Below, piece after piece: positions 10,119-16,436 of a stretch of DNA of 38,630 nucleotides. The position numbers and the translations under genes were made by a program. Source of the stretch: JBAWYM01 sp037143575 (GTDB lineage Bacteria; Patescibacteriota; Gracilibacteria; Peribacterales; Peribacteraceae). Below the pieces are notes generated by a model. It ran no database searches. It saw nothing but the letters and a program-made list of their open reading frames with translations, and was not told where the DNA came from. The stretch's first letter is position 1. Each line of letters opens with the position of its first letter. The DNA is taken from positions 1-38,630 of the forward strand of contig JBAWYM010000011.1 of assembly GCA_037143575.1 (NCBI GenBank), written 5' to 3'.

Positions 10119-10216
10119 GTCTGAACCTTGATTACAAGGATTACTGGATTTTCATGATGACCTTCGAATGTGCGTAATCTAGAAATCCTTACAATCCTCT
10201 GAATCACGGTTCAGAC
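10119..10216. repeat. 98-bp interspersed imperfect palindrome (GTCTGAACC...GGTTCAGAC)
   Basis: The ends GTCTGAACC (10119-10127) and GGTTCAGAC (10208-10216) are exact inverted complements. The interior contains paired GGATT/AATCC units (GATTACAAGGATTACTGGATT against AATC...AAATCC...AATCC). This layout resembles a class of intergenic repeats with ~7-bp GGATT periodicity found in many bacterial genomes (from memory). It may also act as the fusA transcript-end hairpin. Confidence 0.75.
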
Positions 10217-10238
10217 AATGGTGAGCTCTTGGTACACT
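10210..10238 (+). promoter_or_regulatory. Weak candidate promoter of ribD
   Basis: TTCAGA at 10210-10215, 17-bp spacer, TACACT at 10233-10238, only 6 bp before the ATG at 10245. If used, the mRNA would be leaderless. The -35 lies inside the right end of the 98-bp repeat. Confidence 0.35.
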
Positions 10239-10244
10239 CATTCC

Positions 10245-11276
10245 ATGGATCACGTTCCCTTCATGCACCGCTGCCTCGCACTCGCCGACCGTGGTCGCGG
10301 CAATGTCAGCATCAATCCTCTCGTAGGATCAGTCCTTGTCCGTGATGGATTGATCATCGCCGAAGGATTTCATTCCGGATTTGGGAAAGCTCACGCTGAG
10401 CGTCAGTTACTGGTAAAGTTCGAACAAAATATTAGATCAACAGATACACTTTATGTGAATCTGGAACCCTGCTGTCATTCCGGAAAAAAGACGCCGCCGT
10501 GCACGGATATTCTATTGGAACGTGGCGTTCGTCGAGTGGTGTATGGGATGCAGGATCCCAATCCTCTGGTTGCGGGGAAGGGGATTGAGCTCCTGAGAAA
10601 GGCCGGCGTCGAAGTAAGTGGTCCGGTCGAACGGGCAAGCTGCGAATGGCTGAACCGAGGCTTTATCAGTTTGCAGACGAAGGGACGGCCGTGGGTGACA
10701 CTGAAGAGCGCCAGGACGTCTTCTGGTGCGATTGCGAAGTCAGATGGCTCACCGCTGAAGATCACCTCTGAAGAGCAGGATCGCTGGTCGCATCAGTGGC
10801 TGCGGGCCCGGCACGATGCCATCCTCGTCGGGGTGGGGACGGTGATCGCTGATGATCCGCAGCTCACGGTACGTTTATCTGATTTAACGAATAAAAAAAT
10901 AGAACAGAATTATCAGCAGCCATTACGCATAATACTCGATCCACACTTACGGATTCCTATGACGGCGAAGGCCGTCAATGGTCTATTGTTCGACTCCGCT
11001 CACCACAGGTTGGTCATTGGGACATTGGTCATTGTTTCTCCGCAGGCGGATGCATCGAAAGTCTCTGAGCTTGAGAAGAGGGGAGTGCGAGTGTGGGAAG
11101 TACCGATTGATCAATCAGGCTTCGATCTACCTTCGCTCTGGAAAGTTCTGATGACTCCTTCGGGAGATTACTTTGGCATTTCCAGTCTGCTCGTAGAAGG
11201 CGGGGCGAAGACGTGGGAGATGTTCAGGAAGGCGGGGGTGGTGGATTATGAGATTTCGTTGGTGGGGAGCGGTTAA
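10245..11276 (+). CDS. ribD: Bifunctional diaminohydroxyphosphoribosylaminopyrimidine deaminase / reductase (RibD), slightly short
   Basis: Second and third steps of riboflavin synthesis from GTP. The N-terminal zinc deaminase domain shows HAERQLL and EPCCHSGKKTPPC (Zn ligands His, Cys, Cys; catalytic Glu). The C-terminal reductase domain begins RPWVTLKSARTSSGAIA and has LVEGGAKTWEMF. From the ATG at 10245 it is 343 residues (an in-frame ATG at 10218 lies at the edge of the upstream repeat). It stops at EISLVGSG, where homologues usually continue about 30 residues past the equivalent PkllGg turn, so the C-terminus looks trimmed. No other riboflavin gene is nearby. Confidence 0.9.
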   Translation: MDHVPFMHRCLALADRGRGNVSINPLVGSVLVRDGLIIAEGFHSGFGKAHAERQLLVKFEQNIRSTDTLYVNLEPCCHSGKKTPPCTDILLERGVRRVVYGMQDPNPLVAGKGIELLRKAGVEVSGPVERASCEWLNRGFISLQTKGRPWVTLKSARTSSGAIAKSDGSPLKITSEEQDRWSHQWLRARHDAILVGVGTVIADDPQLTVRLSDLTNKKIEQNYQQPLRIILDPHLRIPMTAKAVNGLLFDSAHHRLVIGTLVIVSPQADASKVSELEKRGVRVWEVPIDQSGFDLPSLWKVLMTPSGDYFGISSLLVEGGAKTWEMFRKAGVVDYEISLVGSG

Positions 11277-11312
11277 CGACGTTTACTTTCATACGAGATA
11301 TACTAGTGTCAC

Positions 11313-11363
11313 TAGTGGCTTCGGCCTCCGAGGACTCCGTCAAGAGCGGGGTCCGATTTTTGT
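11313..11363 (+). terminator. Intrinsic terminator inside a 51-bp dispersed repeat (copy A)
   Basis: The stem GGACTCCGT (11332-11340) pairs with GCGGGGTCC (11346-11354), then GATTTTT. The whole 51-bp unit, including the upstream hairpin GGCTTCGGCC, recurs at 20748-20798 with two differences. Here it plausibly ends the ribD transcript. Confidence 0.75.
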
Positions 11364-11418
11364 GAGAACCCCTATTAGAATCATTCAGTGTTTTCGGATA
11401 GCTGAATATGGCTTCAGC

Positions 11419-12030
11419 TCATCTCTTCTGCCTGACCGAGAAGCTTTGTTGCTTGATGGTCTGCATATATCTCTTTCGCAAGCTGATAGTGCAGCACTCA
11501 TCCATAAGGAGTCTGCTCCATTCATCTGCTGCGGACGAATTGTTGAATGCATGCAGGCAGATTTGCTGCTGGTTCCCATCGAGGGAGAATTTACTGGTTG
11601 AGAAGAACATTGGCAGAAAATCTAAGCTCTGGTCGGTTGTTAAGAAATGACTAATGCCATTCGCAAGACCAGCCGCGATGATCCAAAGGCCATTTTGTCT
11701 TCGATGCAGAAATGCACATGGTTCTTTTCGTAGAGCGGAGAGGTAGAGCCAGTTCACTCTTTCGAACATCGCTCTCACTTCCGGAGTGCCTTCTGAAATA
11801 CACTGTAATCCGGCATCGCGAATGAGGCTGTGTCGTTCACGGAATCGTTTTGCATTCAGGTTTCGCAACAGTTCATAGAGGACCGTATCGCAGATACAGA
11901 CATCATTGTTCTTCGCGAATGTTACAAGAGCCCCCCGAACTGTTTTCGGGCTATCCTCAATTTTCATGATGACATTGGTATCAAGGAGAACACGCTTTCC
12001 TTGCACCGCCAAAAACTCAGTCTTACTCAT
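11419..12030 (-). CDS. PIN-domain protein (possible toxin nuclease)
   Basis: 203 residues. The PIN fold is suggested by KRVLLDTNVIMKI near the N-terminus (first acidic residue), CDTVLYELLRNL (conserved Glu) and a late FLTTDQSLDFLP segment. The position usually holding the third acidic residue (N-D-x-W-I-A-A) reads NGLWIIAAG, with Gly replacing Asp, which could reduce nuclease activity. The C-terminal ~50 residues are not family-typical. It is preceded by a small ORF overlapping it by 8 bp. PIN proteins of this kind are often VapC-type RNases, but the pairing is not proven. Confidence 0.7.
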   Translation of the reverse strand: MSKTEFLAVQGKRVLLDTNVIMKIEDSPKTVRGALVTFAKNNDVCICDTVLYELLRNLNAKRFRERHSLIRDAGLQCISEGTPEVRAMFERVNWLYLSALRKEPCAFLHRRQNGLWIIAAGLANGISHFLTTDQSLDFLPMFFSTSKFSLDGNQQQICLHAFNNSSAADEWSRLLMDECCTISLRKRYMQTIKQQSFSVRQKR

Positions 12031-12259
12031 GAATGCCGAAAAATCTACGCAGGGCAGCTTCCTGCTTTGGGGTCCGTACGATGCGCACTGGGCGAGTGTT
12101 CATCGGTGCAAACATGTCCGTAGATTCCGATACCTTATCGCACGATGCGGAGCGTGATTGCCGACGGGATGTTGACGGTTTCGGAGGCATGCATACAGTT
12201 TGGCGCATCACAAGTGTGCTCGCAAGCGATGGTTCTTGTCTGATTGTGCATGTTGCCAA
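12023..12259 (-). CDS. Small ORF upstream of the PIN gene (antitoxin position, unconvincing)
   Basis: 78 codons ending 8 bp inside the PIN gene. The composition (many Ser, Arg, Thr) is not typical of a folded antitoxin, but the C-terminal part, RPVRIVRTPKQEAALRRFF, could be a short helix. A later in-frame start (MFAPMNTRPV) would give about 30 residues. It is included because of its position only; it may not be translated. Confidence 0.3.
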   Translation of the reverse strand: MATCTIRQEPSLASTLVMRQTVCMPPKPSTSRRQSRSASCDKVSESTDMFAPMNTRPVRIVRTPKQEAALRRFFGIHE

Positions 12260-12275
12260 TTCCTCTCAATAGGAA

Positions 12276-12320
12276 GCCGAGAAAACGGTTCCATCGCAGC
12301 GTGGAACGGTTGGATGATTT
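12276..12320. repeat. 45-bp dispersed repeat (copy A)
   Basis: Contains GAAAACGGTTCCA and GTGGAACGG, which can form a hairpin. A closely related copy lies at 20524-20568. Both are intergenic. Confidence 0.55.
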
Positions 12321-12329
12321 CCAGTTGTT

Positions 12330-12788
12330 TCACTGTACCGTGTAGGTCACCGACCAGCAGTTCTTTCCGGACTTCTTGATCTTCGCGATGGAGAAAATTC
12401 CAATATCTTGCGTGTTTTGGACATGCGGCCCGGCGCACGGCACACGATTAAATCCTGCAATTTCGTAGATGCCGACTTCCTGCGCATCAGGAGGAATGGA
12501 GGCGAGACTGATGAGTTTCTCCGCATCGGCACGAGGCAGAGTCATGCCTGTCACAGCCAGATTTCTCCGGATAATCTCATTCACTTTCTGCTCCAGTGAT
12601 TCCTGGAAAGGTCTCAGATCAGTCTCCGTCAGGAAATCTATCCTGCACGACTCCGCATTCACCTGCATCGCACGTGTTGCCACATGGAAGCGTTGTTCCG
12701 CAACAGTGCAGAGGATGTGGTCTGCTGTATGCAATCGTTCTCGGAGTGTTGCTGGCATGGGAAGAATGGGAAGGGAAATAGGGAACAT
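12330..12788 (-). CDS. AlaX-like alanyl-tRNA editing domain protein (SAD)
   Basis: 152 residues, similar to the second additional domain of class II alanyl/threonyl-tRNA synthetases, which hydrolyses misacylated tRNA. The zinc ligands appear as HTADH (H-x3-H) near residue 20 and CAGPHVQNTQDIG (C-x3-H) near residue 120. The start is at 12788 because its ATG shares a base with the hisIE stop (TAATG) and is preceded by AAGGAG, one of the few Shine-Dalgarno-like sites in the window, supporting translational coupling. It is the last gene of the histidine operon; a functional link with histidine is not obvious. Whether it edits Ser-tRNA(Ala) or another substrate cannot be read from the sequence. 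Confidence 0.8.
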   Translation of the reverse strand: MFPISLPILPMPATLRERLHTADHILCTVAEQRFHVATRAMQVNAESCRIDFLTETDLRPFQESLEQKVNEIIRRNLAVTGMTLPRADAEKLISLASIPPDAQEVGIYEIAGFNRVPCAGPHVQNTQDIGIFSIAKIKKSGKNCWSVTYTVQ

Positions 12789-13423
12789 TATTTTCTCCTT
12801 TTACGCAGTTCAAATGCGACATCCTCCAATTCTATGCCTTCTCCTCTAAGCAGTACCAGAAGGTGATACAACACATCCGCCGCCTCCTCGATCGTCCGCT
12901 TCTTCCCCTCGTTTCGAGCGGCTCGTACCACTTCTTCGGCTTCTTCGAGGACCTTCGCACCATAGGCATCGATCCCGCCTGTCAGAAGCTTCTTCGTGTA
13001 AGACTTTTCGTCGTTCCCTTCCGATCGGTTACGGATTGTGTCGATGAGAAGACCGAGAGTTTCGAAGGTACTTTCACCCTGTCCCGCAGGTACGAAACCT
13101 GCTCCCCTGGAGGAGAAGCAGGATCTACTGCCTGTGTGGCATGTAGGACCCTTTGGAGCAGCACGAATCAGAAGAGCGTCTTTGTCGCAGTCTGGTGTAA
13201 TGGAGACAACTTTGAGGGTATTGCCCGACTCCTCGCCCTTCTTCCAGAGGCGCTTCTTCGACCGGCTGAAGAAGGTAACGAAGCCCGTCTTTCGCGTTTC
13301 GCTTAACGAATCTTTGCTCATGTATCCGAGCATGAGGACACGCTCCGTTGAGCTATCCTGGATGATGGCCGGGACGAGTCTGTCTGGATACTTCTGCCAG
13401 TTTACGATGAGGTTCTTCTTCAT
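12788..13423 (-). CDS. hisIE: Bifunctional phosphoribosyl-AMP cyclohydrolase / phosphoribosyl-ATP pyrophosphatase
   Basis: Steps 2 and 3 of histidine synthesis. The N-terminal HisI domain (~1-115) shows VLMLGYM, TFFSRSKKRLWKKGEESGN, the metal-binding DCDKDALL and GPTCHTGSRSCF. The C-terminal HisE domain (~118-211) shows LGLLIDTIRNR, the helix with VLEEAEEVVRAA and EEAADVLYHLLVLL, the conserved Glu/Asp cluster of the MazG-like fold. The ATG overlaps the hisAF stop (ATGA) and its own stop overlaps the alaX start, so hisAF-hisIE-alaX are tightly coupled. Length 211 is usual for the fused enzyme. Confidence 0.97.
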   Translation of the reverse strand: MKKNLIVNWQKYPDRLVPAIIQDSSTERVLMLGYMSKDSLSETRKTGFVTFFSRSKKRLWKKGEESGNTLKVVSITPDCDKDALLIRAAPKGPTCHTGSRSCFSSRGAGFVPAGQGESTFETLGLLIDTIRNRSEGNDEKSYTKKLLTGGIDAYGAKVLEEAEEVVRAARNEGKKRTIEEAADVLYHLLVLLRGEGIELEDVAFELRKRRK

Positions 13424-14985
13424 GGGCGGATGGGGAAAGAGGATTGAGAAAGTGCAGTTTTCACTTCTTTGATCGTGAGCTTGCCGAAGTGGAAGACGGT
13501 GGCGGCCAGAACTGCGTCGGCTTTTCCGATCTTCACGGCATCGACGAAGGTTTGCAGAGATCTCGCTCCTCCGGATGCAATGACCGGAACAGAAACGTTC
13601 GCCTTGATCGCAGCCAGGAGTTCCGTATCAAAGCCCTGGCCCTGTCCGTCGTTATCGAAGGATGTGACGAGGAGTTCGCCGGCGCCGAGCTCCACTACTT
13701 GTCTGGACCATTCCACGACGTCGATACCGGTGTCGTCTCTGCCACCGCGAACGAGAACGGTCCATGTTTGCGCACGTCGCTTTGTCGCAGTTCGACGACG
13801 CTCACTGTGACAAAGCGACTGCCTCTTCCCATCGATTGCGCAGATTGTATTGGCACTCCCGATTGCCTGAGCGATTTCCTTCAGGAGCTGGGGATTTCTT
13901 ACCGCTGCGGAATTGATCGCCACTTTGTCGGCCCCTGCTGCAAGCAGTGCCTTGGCATCCTCTACACTCCGGATACCTCCGCCGATGGTGAAGGGGATAT
14001 TCACGGCATTGGCGACACGGGATGCGAGATCGATGACGGTTCTGCGATTTTCATTCGTTGCGGTGATATCCAGAAAGACGAGTTCATCCGCTCCTTCTTC
14101 GCAGTACCGTTTCGCGAGTTCCACGGGATCGCCGCTGTCTCTGAGGTTTGTGAAGCTCATTCCCTTCACGACCCGTCCGTTGGCGATATCGAGGCAGGGG
14201 ATAATCCGGATGGCGAGAGAATTTGAGTTACGAACAATATCTTTGTTCATACCTTTAGGCTTATCTAAAACACAAAGCGATTGATAGGATTCTCGACCAC
14301 TGACGAGAGCTTTCCCCACAATTGCGGATGTGCATCCTGCGTCGTTCAGCGCTTCACAATCCTGGAGATTCCGGATTCCACCACTCGCTTGCACGGTGAG
14401 TGACGGGAATTCTTTTGCAAGCTTTCTATAGAGAGCGACATTGGGTCCCTGCTCCATACCGTCCCGCTCGATATCCGTTACCAGAATTGTGCGAATGCCC
14501 ACTTCCATTGCGCGAGTGCACATCGATCGCAGGCTTTTGCCGCTCGCCTTCTTCCAGGCCATCATCCGAACGTCGTCACCGGCAGTATCGATGGCGCCAA
14601 TGATTTTCTCTTTTCCGAAAAGCAGGACGGCGGCGCGTACAGTTTCCGGTTGCTGAACCAGCATGGTTCCGATGATGACGGATGCGGCACCGGCATCGAG
14701 GGTACGCTGGATATCCTGGAGCGTCCGCATTCCTCCTCCGACTTGGACCTTGATTCCCCTGATTCCTTCACAGATTCCCTTGATGAGAGCGAGGAATGAT
14801 TCTTGCGATTCACCGTTTTCTGCTCCAGAGAGATTGACGAGGTGTAGGAGAAAAGCACCGTCACGTTTGAATTGCCGAGCGACTTTCAGAGGATCATCGG
14901 AGAAGGTTTGCACACGTCCGAAATCACCCTGGGTGAGTCTCACGACTTTCCCATTGAGGACGTCGATGGCGGGGATGATACGCAT
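13420..14985 (-). CDS. hisAF: HisA-HisF fusion: ProFAR isomerase joined to imidazole glycerol-phosphate synthase cyclase subunit
   Basis: One uninterrupted 521-codon frame. Residues 1 to ~233 are HisA: IIPAIDVLNGKVVRL with catalytic Asp8, GAIDTAGDD with the second Asp, and two phosphate-binding segments (QVGGGMRTLQD, QASGGIRNLQD). Residues ~234-258 are an AT-rich linker containing an internal Met246. Residues ~259-521 are HisF: RIIPCLDIANGRVVKG with Asp266, TIGGGIRSVEDAKALLAAGA, CAIDGKR, GAGELLVTSFDNDGQGQGFD, ASGGARSLQTFVDA. Both are homologous (beta-alpha)8 barrels catalysing consecutive steps; HisH, encoded just upstream, supplies ammonia to HisF. Residues ~390-404 are an extra, Arg-rich stretch encoded by a palindromic repeat. 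Internal initiation at Met246 could alternatively release a separate HisF. Confidence 0.93.
   Translation of the reverse strand: MRIIPAIDVLNGKVVRLTQGDFGRVQTFSDDPLKVARQFKRDGAFLLHLVNLSGAENGESQESFLALIKGICEGIRGIKVQVGGGMRTLQDIQRTLDAGAASVIIGTMLVQQPETVRAAVLLFGKEKIIGAIDTAGDDVRMMAWKKASGKSLRSMCTRAMEVGIRTILVTDIERDGMEQGPNVALYRKLAKEFPSLTVQASGGIRNLQDCEALNDAGCTSAIVGKALVSGRESYQSLCVLDKPKGMNKDIVRNSNSLAIRIIPCLDIANGRVVKGMSFTNLRDSGDPVELAKRYCEEGADELVFLDITATNENRRTVIDLASRVANAVNIPFTIGGGIRSVEDAKALLAAGADKVAINSAAVRNPQLLKEIAQAIGSANTICAIDGKRQSLCHSERRRTATKRRAQTWTVLVRGGRDDTGIDVVEWSRQVVELGAGELLVTSFDNDGQGQGFDTELLAAIKANVSVPVIASGGARSLQTFVDAVKIGKADAVLAATVFHFGKLTIKEVKTALSQSSFPIRP
13776..13819. repeat. 44-bp palindromic element inserted in frame within the hisF part
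   Basis: The arms GTCGCTTTGTC (13776-13786) and GACAAAGCGAC (13809-13819) are exact inverted complements, and pairing extends inward to ~16 bp with one G-T pair. It encodes residues ~390-404 of HisAF (SLCHSERRRTATKRR) in the loop after the AIDGKR strand, where other HisF proteins have only a few residues. The core motif AGTTCGA...GCTCACT is shared with the intergenic palindrome at 29852-29916. Confidence 0.8.
14241..14277. repeat. Small nested palindrome in the HisA-HisF linker
   Basis: CTTTGT (14241-14246) with ACAAAG (14272-14277), and inside it TTTAG (14254-14258) with CTAAA (14265-14269). The stretch is AT-rich relative to both flanking barrels and contains the internal ATG. It may be a decayed insertion that removed the hisA stop codon. 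Confidence 0.45.
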
Positions 14986-15063
14986 GGATGAGATGAGGGA
15001 TCAGAGATGAAAGGAGTGAGAAGTCGTATGAGCGAGTAGCGGATAGCGGTGAGCGGATAGCAA

Positions 15064-15642
15064 TCATTTTTCAGCGAGTTTTGCGAAGGAAAGAAGGAAT
15101 GCATCGCCGATGTCACCGGACTTTTCGGGGTGCCACTGGAGGCCGAAGAAGTTTCTGAGCCGGACGGCGGCGCAGAGTGCGTTTCCGTACTGCACGGTTT
15201 GCGTGATCACGCTCGGATCATCCGGAATGCAGACGTAGCTGTGGACGAAGTAGGCATAGTCACCAGTACTGAGCTTGTCCCAGCCCATGTGCGGCGCCAT
15301 GACATTCTTTGGGAGTCTCCGGACTTCCCCCGGGATGATCCCCAGACAATTCGCTGGTCCTTCCTCTGAGGTCAGAAACAATAGTTGCATTCCGAGACAT
15401 AAGCCGAGGAATGGCTTCTTGTAGCCTCTGAGTACGCTCACGAGTTTTCTTTTCCTAAGGTCAGCCATCGCAGGTTTTGCTGCTCCCGCTCCCGGAAAGA
15501 TGAGCCCGTTCACGGCGTCGATTTCCTCTGCGGTTTCCACGATGCGTGATGGAATTCCATTGCGCGTGAGGGCGTGTTGGATGCTTCCGGTGTTGCCGGA
15601 AGAGGTTTTCAGAATGCCAATGGTTGGGGAGCGTGGTTTCAT
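15064..15642 (-). CDS. hisH: Imidazole glycerol-phosphate synthase glutaminase subunit
   Basis: Class I glutamine amidotransferase that channels ammonia to HisF. The nucleophile elbow GLCLGMQLL carries the catalytic Cys, WHPEKSG carries the catalytic His and Glu, and APHMGWD and FVHSY are typical HisH segments. 192 residues, slightly compact: the loop between GWD and YFVHSY is shorter than in E. coli. The N-terminal GNTGSI replaces the usual GN-L-x-S-V. The gap to hisAF (78 bp) holds a short repeated AGCGGATAGC unit. HisH must pair with the HisF half of the fused protein, so the HisA domain would sit beside this complex. Confidence 0.95.
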   Translation of the reverse strand: MKPRSPTIGILKTSSGNTGSIQHALTRNGIPSRIVETAEEIDAVNGLIFPGAGAAKPAMADLRKRKLVSVLRGYKKPFLGLCLGMQLLFLTSEEGPANCLGIIPGEVRRLPKNVMAPHMGWDKLSTGDYAYFVHSYVCIPDDPSVITQTVQYGNALCAAVRLRNFFGLQWHPEKSGDIGDAFLLSFAKLAEK

Positions 15643-15668
15643 GATAGGTAGGTTGAGGGTTGATAGGG

Positions 15669-15720
15669 CAGGAAAGGCAGGAAGGAATATCCTAGTATTC
15701 TTGTACTCTCGTATTCCTGT
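15669..15720. repeat. GAATAC/GTATTC repeat arm between hisB and hisH
   Basis: TATTCTTGTACTCTCGTATT (15695-15714) is one arm of the family that forms a full palindrome at 21646-21749. It is preceded by GGCAGGAAAGGCAGGAAGG, a purine unit also found near 31900. Confidence 0.5.
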
Positions 15721-16365
15721 TTACTCATTCGTTCCCTTCACTCCGGTCGTCGTTCCGGCTCTCCATACGTTCGGGCTTAGAGCTTCCTTGAGAGCGAGAC
15801 CGAAGCTGCGGTAGATCGCTTCCCAGGTGTGGTGCGGATCGATGCCGCTCAATGATTGAATATTCACCGTGGCCCGTGCGCCTTGAGAAAATCCCCGGAA
15901 GAATTCGGCCATGTCCGCAGCGAGCGCGTCTTCCAACTGAACGATGGAGGCTCCTGGGGAGCGGGTGAAGTCGAGCGTTGCCATCGAGCGTCCTTCGAAG
16001 CTCACGGATGCTACAGCGAGTGCTTCGTCGATGCCGAGAATGCCCGATCCACTACCGTTTACGCCGCTCTTCATTCGTTCTTCAATGAGCTTTGCGAAAG
16101 CTGTGCCAAGGACGATGCCAGTATCCTCCGCAATGACGTGCGTGAGCCGGTACTGCGAATTCTCATAGCTAACATCGATATTGAGACACGATCTCCATGC
16201 GATGGTCTCGATCATGTGGTTGAGGAAGGCGATGCCAGTCGCAATCTTGAAGTCGCGACGCTTTGTATCCTCGATCGTCGCAGCGACGACGGATTCGCGG
16301 GTGCGGCGGGAGATGGATACTTTCTGAGCCGATGTTTTTGACCAAGTGATGCCGAGGGGTTCCAT
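15721..16365 (-). CDS. hisB: Imidazoleglycerol-phosphate dehydratase (divergent HisB)
   Basis: Step 6 of histidine synthesis, a monofunctional dehydratase of 214 residues without the HolPase domain. Recognised by SRRTRES, ATGIAFLNHMIETIAW, AEDTGIVLG, GIDEALAVASVSFEGR, AADMAEFFRGFSQGA and DPHHTWEAIYRSFG. Compared with the canonical enzyme (recalled, E. coli-type), several histidines of the di-manganese site differ: the HH-T-V-E-D motif reads HVIAED, the His six residues after D-H-M-L is Arg, and the His of the T-L-H strand is Asn. A GVNGSGSG insert follows. This could be a distinct subfamily or an enzyme with altered metal binding. Position between hisD and hisH supports the assignment. Confidence 0.88.
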   Translation of the reverse strand: MEPLGITWSKTSAQKVSISRRTRESVVAATIEDTKRRDFKIATGIAFLNHMIETIAWRSCLNIDVSYENSQYRLTHVIAEDTGIVLGTAFAKLIEERMKSGVNGSGSGILGIDEALAVASVSFEGRSMATLDFTRSPGASIVQLEDALAADMAEFFRGFSQGARATVNIQSLSGIDPHHTWEAIYRSFGLALKEALSPNVWRAGTTTGVKGTNE

Positions 16366-16408
16366 AGAGTGGGGGGAAAGTGGAAAGATGTAAGTGGAAA
16401 GTGAATGG

Positions 16409-16436
16409 TTAATTGTTAATTGTTAAATGTTAATTG
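16409..16436 (+). repeat. Tandem heptamer repeat TTAATTG x4
   Basis: Four contiguous 7-bp units: TTAATTG, TTAATTG, TTAAATG, TTAATTG. The last unit overlaps the hisD stop codon (16430-16432). It lies in the 64-bp hisD-hisB gap. Confidence 0.7.

Noticed and set aside
13420..14985. HisA-HisF fusion as a simple sequencing frameshift
   Set aside because: Both halves are in the same frame with no indel-like break, and each has complete motifs; an assembly error at the linker stop codon cannot be excluded without reads, so this is listed as a check.
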